Below are positions 15,431-23,955 of a stretch of 64,000 nt of DNA, in pieces. Positions within the stretch are counted from its first letter, which is position 1. Each line of letters starts with the position of its first letter. Made by a program: the position numbers and the translations under genes. The notes beneath the pieces were generated by a model. It was given only the letters and a program-made list of their open reading frames with translations, ran no database searches and had not been told where the DNA came from. This DNA comes from Burkholderiales bacterium (lineage in GTDB: Bacteria > Pseudomonadota > Gammaproteobacteria > Burkholderiales > Burkholderiaceae_C). The DNA lies in the NCBI GenBank assembly GCA_019509985.1, contig JAEKLF010000034.1, positions 58,910 through 122,909 of the forward strand. Direction: 5' to 3'.

Positions 15431-17962
15431 ATGAACGACCCGTCCCAGCCCCTGTCCTGGCCCCATGGTGACGCCGACTCCGCCGCCGCCGGCCCAGGGG
15501 CGCAGCTGTCCGGTTTCTTCTGGCCCACACCGCCCTACGCGGCCTACCCCCAGCCCCAGGTGCAACGAGGGCCCGAAGCCTGCGAGATCCTCGGCCTGAA
15601 CAACAGCCGCAGCAACGGCCAATTGCTGCAGCTGGACGCCAGCGATCGCATGGTGCAGATCAATGTGCCGCCGGCGCGCAACAGCATGCCGCTGAAGTTC
15701 AGCCAGTTCCGTGCCGTCAAGCTGCTGCGACCCATCACCGTGCCGCCGCGCCATGCCAGCGACCTGCACGCGCCGTTGAGCGTCGACCAGCGGCCACGCA
15801 ACGACTTCCGCATCGTCTTCAATGGCGGCGACGAGCTCAAGGGCGTGACCATCGGCCACCAGCACGACAAGCTCGGCCTCTTCCTCTTTCCGCCGCTTTC
15901 CGAAAGCGACGACTCCGTACGCCGCGTCTTCGTGCCACGTGAGGTGCTGCAGCACTTCGAGATCGGCGAGCGCATCGGCGACCTGCTGCTCAAGGACGCC
16001 CTCGTCACCCAGGAGCAGCTCGCGGCCGCGGCCATCGAGCAGACCAGCCTGCGCCAGAAGCGCGTCGGCGACATCCTCGTCGAGCAGCAGATCGTCACGG
16101 CGGACCAGTTGCTGAAAGCCATCGAGCAGCAGGCCAAGATGCCCATGGTGCGCATCGGCGAGGCGCTGCTGGCGCTGGAGATGGTCTCGCCCGAGCAACT
16201 GGAACAGGCCCTCGTGCAGCAGCGCGACGACCGCTCGGTGCCGCTGGGCGAGCTGCTGGTGCGCAAGGGCGTCATCAGCCGCGCGCAATTGCAATCGGCG
16301 CTGGCGCGCAAGATGGGCTACCCCGTCGTCGACGTCGAGAACTTCGTCATCGAACCCGACGCCGTGCGCAAGCTGCCGCATGCCGTGGCCAAGCGCCTGG
16401 AGGTGCTGCCGCTGGTGCTGCGCGACGGCCGCCTCATCGTCGCGATGGAAGACCCGACGCGGCGCGACGCCCTCGACGAGGTCGAGTTCATCACCCAGCT
16501 CAAGGTCGTGCCGACGCTGACCAAGCTGGGCACGCTGCAGTTCGCCATCCCGAGCGTCTTCGACCGCTTCGGCGCCGAGGCCCTGCCGCGCGGCGCCGAC
16601 CCGCTGCCGGACTTCACGCCCGACTTCTCGCTGGACAGCTCCAACAAGCTCATCGAGAGCCTGGAGCGCGACAGCAGCGAGCGCACGACCAAGGAAGACG
16701 AGTCGCCCATCGAGCAGAGCGACAACTCGCTCGTGCGGCTGATCAACTCGATGATCATCGAGGCGCACAACCAGGGCGTGTCCGACATCCACATCGAGAC
16801 GTACCCGGGCCGCGACAAGCTCAAGATCCGCTTCCGCCGCGACGGCGTGCTGCAGCCCTACCTGGAGCTGCCCCACACCTACCGCAACGCGATGATCGCG
16901 CGCATCAAGATCATGTGCGACCTCGACATCTCCGAGCGTCGCAAGCCGCAGGACGGCAAGATCAACTTCGCGCGCTTCTCGTCGCAGCACAAGCTGGAGC
17001 TGCGCGTCGCCACCATCCCGACCAGCAACGGCCTGGAAGACGTCGTCATGCGGCTGCTGGCCAGCAGCAGGCCCATCCCGCTGGAGCGCATCGGCCTCAC
17101 GGCGGCCAACCTCGCGGCGCTGCAGCTGGCCGTGTCGCGACCCTACGGCATGGTGCTGTGCGTGGGCCCCACAGGTTCGGGCAAGACGACGACGCTGCAC
17201 TCGGCGCTCAGCCACATCAACACGCCCGAGCGCAAGATCTGGACGGCCGAGGACCCGGTCGAAATCACCCAGGCCGGCCTGCGCCAGGTCCAGGTGAACC
17301 CGAAGATCGACTGGACCTTCGCGAAGGCGCTGCGGGCCTTCCTGCGAGCCGACCCCGACGTCATCATGGTTGGCGAAATCCGCGACGAGGAGACGGCCGA
17401 GATCGCCGTCGAGGCCTCGCTGACCGGCCATCTGGTGCTGTCCACGCTGCACACCAACAGCGCCCCCGAGACCATCACCCGGCTGCTGGACATGGGCATG
17501 GACCCGTTCAACTTCGCCGACTCGCTGCTGGCCGTGCTGGCGCAGCGGCTGGTGCGGCGCAGCTGCACGTCCTGCCAGACGGCCGAGCCGCTGTCCGAGG
17601 TCGAACTCGGCGAGCTGCTGGATGACTATCTGCACGTTTTTGCTGCCGACGCGCGACCCAGCCGGCTGACGCTGATGGCCGAGTGGATCAAGAATCACGG
17701 CCAGAACGGGCGGCTGATGAAGTTCACGAGCCCGGGCTGCACCGCCTGCGGGGGCACGGGCTTCAAGGGCCGTGCCGGGCTGCACGAACTGTTGACCGTG
17801 ACCAAGAACATCCGCCGCATGATCCAGACCGGCGCCCGCGCCGAGGAACTGCACCAGGCCGCGCTGGCCGAGGGCATGCGTTCGCTGCGCCAGGACGGCA
17901 TCGTCAAGGTGCTGCAAGGCCTGACGACCATCGCCGAAGTCCACGCCACCAGCAACGCATGA
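15431..17962 (+). CDS. GspE/PilB-family pilus assembly ATPase with four MshEN-type half motifs
   Basis: An 843-residue secretion ATPase. Residues 1-178 are an extension with no assigned fold (NDFRIVFNGGDELKGVTIGH, KLGLFLFPPL; PilZ-like is one guess). Four half motifs of the c-di-GMP-binding MshEN type start at residues 181 (RIGDLL), 211 (RVGDIL), 241 (RIGEAL) and 271 (PLGELL). The ATPase core has Walker A GPTGSGKT at 579-586, an Asp box and Walker B (ADPDVIMVGEIRDEETAEIA), the His box TGHLVLSTLHTNSA and zinc cysteines CTSC and CTAC. It precedes the mshE-like gene and probably extends the same pilus, or switches function with MshE. Confidence 0.87.
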   Translation: MNDPSQPLSWPHGDADSAAAGPGAQLSGFFWPTPPYAAYPQPQVQRGPEACEILGLNNSRSNGQLLQLDASDRMVQINVPPARNSMPLKFSQFRAVKLLRPITVPPRHASDLHAPLSVDQRPRNDFRIVFNGGDELKGVTIGHQHDKLGLFLFPPLSESDDSVRRVFVPREVLQHFEIGERIGDLLLKDALVTQEQLAAAAIEQTSLRQKRVGDILVEQQIVTADQLLKAIEQQAKMPMVRIGEALLALEMVSPEQLEQALVQQRDDRSVPLGELLVRKGVISRAQLQSALARKMGYPVVDVENFVIEPDAVRKLPHAVAKRLEVLPLVLRDGRLIVAMEDPTRRDALDEVEFITQLKVVPTLTKLGTLQFAIPSVFDRFGAEALPRGADPLPDFTPDFSLDSSNKLIESLERDSSERTTKEDESPIEQSDNSLVRLINSMIIEAHNQGVSDIHIETYPGRDKLKIRFRRDGVLQPYLELPHTYRNAMIARIKIMCDLDISERRKPQDGKINFARFSSQHKLELRVATIPTSNGLEDVVMRLLASSRPIPLERIGLTAANLAALQLAVSRPYGMVLCVGPTGSGKTTTLHSALSHINTPERKIWTAEDPVEITQAGLRQVQVNPKIDWTFAKALRAFLRADPDVIMVGEIRDEETAEIAVEASLTGHLVLSTLHTNSAPETITRLLDMGMDPFNFADSLLAVLAQRLVRRSCTSCQTAEPLSEVELGELLDDYLHVFAADARPSRLTLMAEWIKNHGQNGRLMKFTSPGCTACGGTGFKGRAGLHELLTVTKNIRRMIQTGARAEELHQAALAEGMRSLRQDGIVKVLQGLTTIAEVHATSNA

Positions 17963-17964
17963 AG

Positions 17965-18037
17965 CCCACCCCCGTTGCGCTCTCGCGCTCCCCCTCAAGG
18001 GGGCACAGCCAGCGGCCCGGCAAAGCCGGTTCCGCGG
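17965..18037 (+). repeat. Dispersed intergenic hairpin repeat, copy A
   Basis: This element between the two pilus ATPase genes contains CTCCCCCTCAAGGGGG and GGCCCGGCAAAGCCGGTTCC, each able to fold into a short hairpin (CCGGC-AAA-GCCGG). An inverted-orientation copy with few differences lies at 51050-51121 between emrB and nodT. It resembles the REP-like repeats often found between genes in Burkholderiales. Confidence 0.8.
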
Positions 18038-18101
18038 CAGTCACTGGGCCAGGCACTCCTCAAGCCAGGTCGCCACGCTAGTCAACCCTGAGCCAGCGCC
18101 C

Positions 18102-19832
18102 ATGAGCGAAGCCCCCACCGAAGCCGCCGCACCTCGCCCCAAGCTGCGTCTCGGCGATGTCCTCGTCGAGCAGCAGCTGATCTCGGCCGAGCAACTCGGC
18201 CAGGCGCTGGAACTGCAGCGCGCCACCGGCAAGAAGCTGGGCCGCATCCTCATCGAGGCCAACCTCATCACCGAGGAGGCCCTGGCCCATGTGCTGGCCC
18301 GCCAGCTGCGCGCGCCCTTCGTCAACCTCAAGACCTTCCCGCTCAAGACCGACCTCGTGCGCCTGCTGCCCGAGACGCCGGCGCGGCGCTTCCGCGCCCT
18401 CGTGCTGGAGGAGCGCGGCGACCAGTTGCTGGTCGCCATGGCCGACCCGCTGGACCTGTTCGGCTTCGACGAACTGGCCAAGATCCTGAAGCGCCGCCTG
18501 GCCATGGCCGTCGTCGCCGACAGCCAGCTCGCCGCCGTCTACGACAAGCACTACCGGCGCAGCGACGAGATCTCCGGCCTGGCCAAGGCGCTGGAGAAGG
18601 ACATCGGCGACGCGGTTGACTTCGGCGCGCTGCAGGCCAGCGTCGGCCAGGAGGGCGCGCCGGTCGTGCGGCTGCTGCAGTCCGTGTTCGAGGATGCGAC
18701 GCGCGCCGGCGCCTCCGACGTGCACATCGAGCCGCAGGAAGGCGAACTGCTGATCCGCAACCGCGTCGACGGCCTGCTGCAGACACTCACGCAAGCCGAC
18801 AAGCGCATTGCTCCCGCACTGGCCCAGCGCCTGAAGCTGATGGCCGGCCTGGACATCTCCGAGAAACGCCTGCCGCAGGACGGCCGCTTCACGCTGCGGC
18901 TGTCGGACCGCACGCTGGACGTACGCCTGTCCACCATGCCGAGCCAGTACGGCGAGTCCGTCGTCATGCGCCTGCTGGGCCAAGGCTCGGCGCTGCGCCG
19001 CCTGGGCGACATTGGCATGCCGGACGACATGCTCAAGCGCTTCCGCGAGTTGCTCGGCCGCGACTCGGGAATGATCCTGGTCACCGGCCCGACCGGCTCG
19101 GGCAAGACCTCCACGCTCTACGCCGCGCTGGCCGAGATCGACGCCGAGCAGCAGAAGATCATCACCGTCGAGGATCCCGTCGAGTACCGCCTGCCCGGCC
19201 TCACCCAGGTGCAGGTCAACGACAAGATCGAGCTGGACTTCGCCCGCGTGCTGCGCGCCGCGCTGCGCCAGGACCCCGACGTCATCCTCGTCGGCGAAAT
19301 GCGCGACGCCGAGACCGCCGAGATCGGCCTGCGCGCGGCCATCACCGGCCACCTGCTGCTCTCCACGCTGCACACCAAGGACACCGTCTCCACGCCTTTT
19401 CGGCTGCTGGACATGGGCGCCCCGCCCTTCATGGTGGCCACCTCGCTGCAAGCCGTGCTGGCCCAGCGCCTGTTGCGTGGCGTCTGCAAGCATTGCGCCG
19501 AGCCGCATCTGGCCTCGGCCCAGGAGCAGGCCTGGATCAAGGAAGTGCAGGCCCTGAACGGCGAGACGCCTGGCCCGGTGCAAAGCGTCAAGGGCCGTGG
19601 CTGCGCCGAGTGCAACGGCACGGGCTACCAGGGCCGGCGCGGCATCTACGAGATGCTGGAGCTGGACCCCGACATGGCGCTGGCCATCCAGAAGAGCGAT
19701 GCCGGTGCCTTCCTGGCTGCGGCGCGTCGCTCGCTCAAGGGCAGGACCCTGGCCGACCGCAGCCTGGCCCTGGTTCGCGAGGGCAAGACCTCGCTGGCCG
19801 AAGCGGTGCGCATCAGCGTCGACGCCGAGTGA
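18102..19832 (+). CDS. mshE: MSH pilus assembly ATPase MshE (GspE/PilB family)
   Basis: A 576-residue extension ATPase. The N-terminal MshEN domain has two half motifs, LRLGDVLVEQQLISAEQL at about residue 15 and KLGRILIEANLITEEAL at about 45, which in Vibrio MshE bind c-di-GMP. The core shows Walker A GPTGSGKT at 329-336, ITVEDPVEYRLPGLTQVQVN, Walker B QDPDVILVGEMRDAETAEIG, the His box TGHLLLSTLHTKDT and zinc cysteines (CKHCAE, CAECNGTGY). Its closest architecture is MshE/GspE. It is 10 bases upstream of the platform gene. Confidence 0.9.
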   Translation: MSEAPTEAAAPRPKLRLGDVLVEQQLISAEQLGQALELQRATGKKLGRILIEANLITEEALAHVLARQLRAPFVNLKTFPLKTDLVRLLPETPARRFRALVLEERGDQLLVAMADPLDLFGFDELAKILKRRLAMAVVADSQLAAVYDKHYRRSDEISGLAKALEKDIGDAVDFGALQASVGQEGAPVVRLLQSVFEDATRAGASDVHIEPQEGELLIRNRVDGLLQTLTQADKRIAPALAQRLKLMAGLDISEKRLPQDGRFTLRLSDRTLDVRLSTMPSQYGESVVMRLLGQGSALRRLGDIGMPDDMLKRFRELLGRDSGMILVTGPTGSGKTSTLYAALAEIDAEQQKIITVEDPVEYRLPGLTQVQVNDKIELDFARVLRAALRQDPDVILVGEMRDAETAEIGLRAAITGHLLLSTLHTKDTVSTPFRLLDMGAPPFMVATSLQAVLAQRLLRGVCKHCAEPHLASAQEQAWIKEVQALNGETPGPVQSVKGRGCAECNGTGYQGRRGIYEMLELDPDMALAIQKSDAGAFLAAARRSLKGRTLADRSLALVREGKTSLAEAVRISVDAE

Positions 19833-19842
19833 ACCGGGCTGA

Positions 19843-21075
19843 ATGAGCAACTTCGCCTTCAAGGGTCGCAACGGCCGCGGTGAGCTGGTCGAAGGCATCG
19901 TCGACGCCCTCAACAGCGACGCCGTCGCGGCGCAGCTGATGGCCGGCGGCGTGGTGCCCGTGAGCATCGAGCCCACGGCCGACGCCGTCAGCGTGGCCGG
20001 CGGCAGCAACTGGCTGGAAGCCCTGCTCGCCAGGCCCATCACGATGGACGACGCGCTGGTGCTGACGCGCCAGATGTACACGTTGCAAAAGGCCGGCGTG
20101 CCCATCCTGCGTTCGCTCGCCGGTCTGGAAGCGTCGACGACCCACCCCGGCATCGTCAGCCTGCTGCAGGACGTGCGCGCCAGCCTCGACCAGGGTCGCG
20201 AGCTGGCCACGGCCTTTGCGCGCCACCCGGCCGTGTTCAGCCCCTTCTTCATCGCGATGACCCGGGTCGGCGAACTGACGGGGCGGCTGACCGAGGTTTT
20301 CCAGCGCCTGTCCGAGCACCTGGAGTTCGAGCTCGACATTCGCGCCCGCATCAAGCAGGCGCTGCGCTATCCGGCCATGGTGCTCATCGCAATGGGCATC
20401 GCGATGGTCGTCATCAACCTCTTCGTGCTGCCCAAGTTCGCCGACGTCTTCGCCCACTTCAAGAGCGAACTGCCGTTGATGACGCGCATCCTGCTCGGCT
20501 TCTCGGCCTGGACGTTGCGCTGGTGGCCCATGGTCCTGGCCGGTGGCATCGGCGCGGTGCTGGCCTGGCGCAACTGGGTCACGACGACGAACGGCCGCTA
20601 CACCTGGGACCGCTTCAAGCTCCGGCTGCCCATTGCCGGCAACATCGTGCTCAAGGCCACGCTGGCCCGCTTCGCGCGCAGCTTTGCGCTGGCCAGCAGC
20701 TCGGGCGTGCCCATCAGCCAGGCCATGACGGTCGTCGCGCAGACCGTCGACAACGCCTACATCGGCGCCCGCATCGAGCAGATGCGCGACGGTGTCGAGC
20801 GCGGTGAGAGCATCTCGCGCTGCGCGACGGCCACCGGCGTCTTTACGCCCATCGTCCTGCAAATGATTGCGGTGGGCGAAGAGACGGGTGAGCTGGACAC
20901 GTTGATGACCGAGATCGCGCAGATGTACGAGCGCGAGACCGACTACGCCATCAAGGGCCTGTCAGCCGCCATCGAGCCCATCCTGCTGGCCATCATCGGC
21001 GCCCTCGTGCTGGTACTGGCGCTGGGTGTCTTCCTGCCTTTGTGGAATCTGGGCCAGGCGGCCATGGGGCATTGA
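19843..21075 (+). CDS. mshG: MSH pilus inner-membrane platform protein MshG (PilC/GspF family)
   Basis: A 410-residue GspF/PilC family protein with two tandem T2SF domains. The first has VLTRQMYTLQKAGVPILRSL and the membrane segment after RYPAMVLIAMGIAMVVINLF. The second has LARFARSFALASSSGVPIS and MIAVGEETGELDTLM, then the final membrane helix ending in LPLWNLGQAAMGH. The platform couples ATPase motion to extraction of pilins from the membrane. It follows mshE by 10 bases and precedes the major pilin gene by 144 bases that hold a hairpin. Confidence 0.93.
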   Translation: MSNFAFKGRNGRGELVEGIVDALNSDAVAAQLMAGGVVPVSIEPTADAVSVAGGSNWLEALLARPITMDDALVLTRQMYTLQKAGVPILRSLAGLEASTTHPGIVSLLQDVRASLDQGRELATAFARHPAVFSPFFIAMTRVGELTGRLTEVFQRLSEHLEFELDIRARIKQALRYPAMVLIAMGIAMVVINLFVLPKFADVFAHFKSELPLMTRILLGFSAWTLRWWPMVLAGGIGAVLAWRNWVTTTNGRYTWDRFKLRLPIAGNIVLKATLARFARSFALASSSGVPISQAMTVVAQTVDNAYIGARIEQMRDGVERGESISRCATATGVFTPIVLQMIAVGEETGELDTLMTEIAQMYERETDYAIKGLSAAIEPILLAIIGALVLVLALGVFLPLWNLGQAAMGH

Positions 21076-21091
21076 CCCCGCGCAGCGTGAA

Positions 21092-21111
21092 GCCTGCAAC
21101 GGTTTGCAGGC
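21092..21111 (+). terminator. Strong hairpin between mshG and mshA
   Basis: GCCTGCAA-CGGT-TTGCAGGC forms a perfect 8-bp stem with a tetraloop, beginning 16 bases after the mshG stop. No T-run follows, so it is not a textbook terminator. It could attenuate read-through from the assembly genes or protect the 3' end of a processed upstream message or the 5' side of the pilin message, letting pilin be made in excess. Confidence 0.55.
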
Positions 21112-21219
21112 CGGCGTCCAGGCGCCACGGAACCTGTGCGCTATTCACTTCACTTTGGTGCGCCGCTGTCCGATAGTCCTGTCACTCCCGGACCACAGCG
21201 CCCTGCGCAGGAAGGCACC

Positions 21220-21597
21220 ATGAACAAATCTCAGCAAGCCGGCTTCACCCTGATCGAGTTGGTGATGGTCATCGTCATCCTCGGCGTGCTGGCCGCCGTC
21301 GCGCTGCCCAAGTTCGTCAACGTCGACGACGACGCCAAGCAGGCGGCCGTCAACGGAGTCGCAGGTGCCTTGAGCTCGGCTTCAGCCATCAACTACGCCT
21401 CGCGCAAGGCCAACAGCACCAAGGGCGTGGCCGTGGCCAAGTGCTCCGACGTCGTTGCCGCACTGCAAGGCGGCGCCCTGCCGACCGGCTACTCGGTCAC
21501 GACGGACTCGACGGCCGCAGTCGACGTCACCGTCTCGACCTGCGTGCTGACCGCCAATACCAAGACGGCGACCTTCACCGTCACCGGCATCTCCTGA
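21220..21597 (+). CDS. mshA: MSH major pilin-like prepilin (MshA/MshB type)
   Basis: A 125-residue prepilin with a 7-residue leader (MNKSQQA), the processing site and the helix GFTLIELVMVIVILGVLAAV with Glu5, followed by ALPKFVNVDDDAKQAAVNGVAGAL, typical of MSHA pilins. Two Cys (AKCSDV and STCVLT) can close the C-terminal disulfide loop. The ATG at 21220 follows AGGAAGG; starting at an earlier in-frame codon would give a long, atypical leader. As the smallest pilin, preceded by its own control region, it is the best candidate for the major subunit. Confidence 0.86.
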   Translation: MNKSQQAGFTLIELVMVIVILGVLAAVALPKFVNVDDDAKQAAVNGVAGALSSASAINYASRKANSTKGVAVAKCSDVVAALQGGALPTGYSVTTDSTAAVDVTVSTCVLTANTKTATFTVTGIS

Positions 21598-21601
21598 CCC
21601 C

Positions 21602-22057
21602 ATGACCCGCGCCCCGCGCAACGACGCGGGCTTCACGTTGATCGAGCTCATCCTCGTCATCGTGATCACAGCCGCCCTGGCGGTGTTCGCCATGCCCAAG
21701 GTGGTGGACACGACGCTGTGGCGGCTGCGTTCTTTTGGCGACGACCTGCAGGGGCGCCATCAAGCGATGCTCAGACTGGCGCTGCAGCAGCGCCGCCCCA
21801 TCGTCGAGACCATCACCGGCAGCGGCGTCAATTGGGCCTACGGCAGCGGTGCGGCCATTGCCGCGCTGCCCTGCCCGGCGACCGAGAGCCCCTGCATCGC
21901 CGAAGGCGGCAGCCGCACGGTCACCTTCAACAGCGGCAACAGCGGCGCGACGGCCACGAGCACCGGCGCCACGATGACCGTCACGGTGGCCTCGGGCAGC
22001 TTCAGCCAGGCCTACCGCATCGAGACGGATACCGGGCTGATCTATCCCACTCCTTGA
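21602..22057 (+). CDS. mshC: MSH minor pilin MshC-like
   Basis: A 151-residue prepilin with a basic leader, GFTLIELILVIVITAALAVF at residues 10-29 and Glu5, then AMPKVVDTTLWRLRSFGDDL. It begins 4 bases after the mshA stop. Its order (A, then C, D, O, P, Q) and its GspH/FimT-like short body agree with MshC, a minor pilin of MSH-type pili. Two Cys (LPCPATESPC) are the only cysteines. It could equally be named as a generic GspH family pilin. Confidence 0.75.
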   Translation: MTRAPRNDAGFTLIELILVIVITAALAVFAMPKVVDTTLWRLRSFGDDLQGRHQAMLRLALQQRRPIVETITGSGVNWAYGSGAAIAALPCPATESPCIAEGGSRTVTFNSGNSGATATSTGATMTVTVASGSFSQAYRIETDTGLIYPTP

Positions 22058-22068
22058 GGCATGACGCG

Positions 22069-22668
22069 ATGAAACGCTCGGCTAGCATCCTGCGCATGCC
22101 GGCCTTGCACACCGGGCAGCGCGAGCGCGGCCTGACCCTGATCGAACTGCTGCTCTTCATCGTCGTCGTCGGCATCGCGCTGAGTGCGATGCTGAAGGTC
22201 TTCGTCACCGCCACGCTGGCCAGCGCCGACCCGATGATCCGCCGCCAGCAGCTCGCCATTGCCGAGTCGGTGCTGCGCGAGGTAGAGCTGATGCCGTTCA
22301 CCTGGTGTGAACCCAACGATCCGAATGCGACAACAGCCGCCAACGCCGCGGGCTGCACGCAGGCCGAGGCCATGGGCCCGACGGGCGCCGAGAGTCGCAC
22401 CGGCCTGGCCCCTTTCGACAACGTCAACGACTACAACGGCTTCTCGATGGTCGGCATCAGCGACATCACCGGTACAGCCGTCGCGGGGCTGAGCGGCTAC
22501 GCGGCCTCGGTAGCCGTGGAGGTCGCCAACCTGGATACCGTCGCGGGCGGTGAGGCGCTCAAGATCACTGTCACCGTCGTCGGCCCCGGCGACACCCTGG
22601 TCAAGCTGGCCAACCCGCTCCGTCTGCAAGGCTGGCGAACCCGCTATGCGCCCAATGCCGTGGATTGA
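22069..22668 (+). CDS. mshD: MSH minor pilin MshD-like
   Basis: A 199-residue prepilin with a 21-residue leader and the helix GLTLIELLLFIVVVGIALSA (Glu5 present), then MLKVFVTATLASADPMIRRQ and QLAIAESVLREVELMPF, typical of MshD/PilV-like minor pilins. The start at 22069 lies in ATGACGCGATGAAACG; the earlier out-of-frame ATG is not used. Cys residues FTWCEP and AGCTQA may pair. It overlaps the next gene by 14 bases if that gene starts at 22655. Confidence 0.78.
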   Translation: MKRSASILRMPALHTGQRERGLTLIELLLFIVVVGIALSAMLKVFVTATLASADPMIRRQQLAIAESVLREVELMPFTWCEPNDPNATTAANAAGCTQAEAMGPTGAESRTGLAPFDNVNDYNGFSMVGISDITGTAVAGLSGYAASVAVEVANLDTVAGGEALKITVTVVGPGDTLVKLANPLRLQGWRTRYAPNAVD

Positions 22669-23488
22669 GCGCGGCCGGCCGCGCTGCCAACAGGGCTTCA
22701 CGCTGATCGAAGCGGTGATGGCCATCGCCATCACCGGCGTCGTCATCACCGTCGTGTCCGTCTTCATCGTGCCGGCGACGAACGCGTATTTCGCGAGCGC
22801 GCAACGCGCCCAGCTCGGCGACCAGGCGGACACCGCACTGCGCCGCATCACCCGCGACCTGGCTCAGGCCCTGCCCAACAGCGCCCGGGTATCGCCAAGC
22901 GGCCTGAGCCTGGAGCTGATCCCGGTCAGCGGCGCGGCACGCTATGCCGTCAACACGGCCGCCGCGCTGCAGTTCGGCGTCGCGCCCATTCCCACCTTCG
23001 CCATCATCGGCCCGCCGCTCAGGCTCAGCGGTGCCAACCAGAAGCTGGCCTGGTTCAACCTCGGCCCAGCCACGCCGGACGCGGACGCCTACACGCTGAA
23101 CAACGTGCGCACGGCAAGCACCGCGGCCGGCAATGCCGCCAGCGTGACCATCACCGGCGCGGCCTTGCCGAATGCCTTGCAGGCGCCGCCCTACCGGGTC
23201 TACGCCATCGAGTCGCCGGTCACCTACCGCTGCGACCTCACGGCGCGCACCCTCACGCGCTACAGCGGCTACGGTTTTTTGAGCAACCAGCCCGACCCGC
23301 CCGCCGGCGGCAGCAGCGCCGTGCTGGCGCGCAACGTCGACAGTTGCAAGTTCGGTTTCGACCCCGCGGCCGTGGCCGCCCGCTATGCCCTCGTCACCTT
23401 GCAGCTGGCCCTGCAGGACAAGGGCGCCGACACCAACGGCGAGATCGTCAGTCTCTACCACGCCGTTCACGTGGACAACCTGCCATGA
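22655..23488 (+). CDS. mshO: MSH minor pilin MshO-like
   Basis: A 277-residue prepilin with the leader ending in QQ, then GFTLIEAVMAIAITGVVITV with Glu5, and PilW/MshO-like continuation TALRRITRDLAQALPNSARV. A Cys pair in the C-terminal part (YRCDLT and DSCKFG) probably stabilises the fold. The start is either ATG 22655 (MPWIERG) or 22646 (MRPMPW), both inside the end of mshD. It overlaps mshP at ATGA. Confidence 0.78.
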   Translation: MPWIERGRPRCQQGFTLIEAVMAIAITGVVITVVSVFIVPATNAYFASAQRAQLGDQADTALRRITRDLAQALPNSARVSPSGLSLELIPVSGAARYAVNTAAALQFGVAPIPTFAIIGPPLRLSGANQKLAWFNLGPATPDADAYTLNNVRTASTAAGNAASVTITGAALPNALQAPPYRVYAIESPVTYRCDLTARTLTRYSGYGFLSNQPDPPAGGSSAVLARNVDSCKFGFDPAAVAARYALVTLQLALQDKGADTNGEIVSLYHAVHVDNLP

Positions 23489-23955
23489 ACCGGCTGCGCG
23501 GCTTCACGATGATGTCCATGCTCTTCATCCTGGTCGCGCTGGCCGCGCTGGGCGCCGCGCTGGCCTCTCTGAGCCAGCGCCAGCAGCTCGGCTCGGCGGG
23601 CGAGCTGGCCTCGGCCAAGGCCTACCAGGCCGCGCTGGCCGGGCTGGAATGGGGCAGCTACCAGGTCCAGCGCATCGGCAGCCCGCCCACCTGCTTCGCC
23701 ACCAAGAGCTTCGTGCTGCCCGACCAGTTGTCCGACTTCACCGTCACCGTCACCTGCACGCCCACGCCCGCGAGCGGCACCGTGACGGACGGCGACCAGG
23801 TGCTGAGCTTCTACGTCGTTCAGGCGACGGCCTGCAACATCGCCAGCGCCGGCGCCTGCCCCAACGGCAGCACCGCCGAACCCACCTACGCCGAGCGCCA
23901 GCTCAGCCGCACCCTGTCGTTCAAGACATGCGCAGCGTCCGCCGCTTCCTGCTGA
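23485..23955 (+). CDS. mshP: MSH pilus biogenesis protein MshP-like
   Basis: A 156-residue protein with an N-terminal prepilin-like helix RGFTMMSMLFILVALAALGA that lacks Glu5, like PilX and MshP. It continues with LASLSQRQQLGSAGELASAK and AGLEWGSYQV, matching MshP. Several Cys (PTCFAT, VTCTPT, TACNIA, GACPNG) suggest disulfide-linked extracellular structure. It overlaps mshO by 4 bases and the mshQ signal peptide coding region by 28 bases. Confidence 0.75.
   Translation: MNRLRGFTMMSMLFILVALAALGAALASLSQRQQLGSAGELASAKAYQAALAGLEWGSYQVQRIGSPPTCFATKSFVLPDQLSDFTVTVTCTPTPASGTVTDGDQVLSFYVVQATACNIASAGACPNGSTAEPTYAERQLSRTLSFKTCAASAASC

Noticed and set aside
15404..17998. Very long open frame on the minus strand opposite the pilus ATPase
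   Set aside because: Antisense frames stay open in GC-rich coding DNA. The translation is low-complexity (His/Gln/Arg/Val-rich) with no motifs, while the plus strand encodes a complete ATPase.
23385..23927. Upstream in-frame extension of mshQ
   Set aside because: It overlaps mshO and mshP in another frame and is low-complexity. The ATG at 23928 gives a proper signal peptide.
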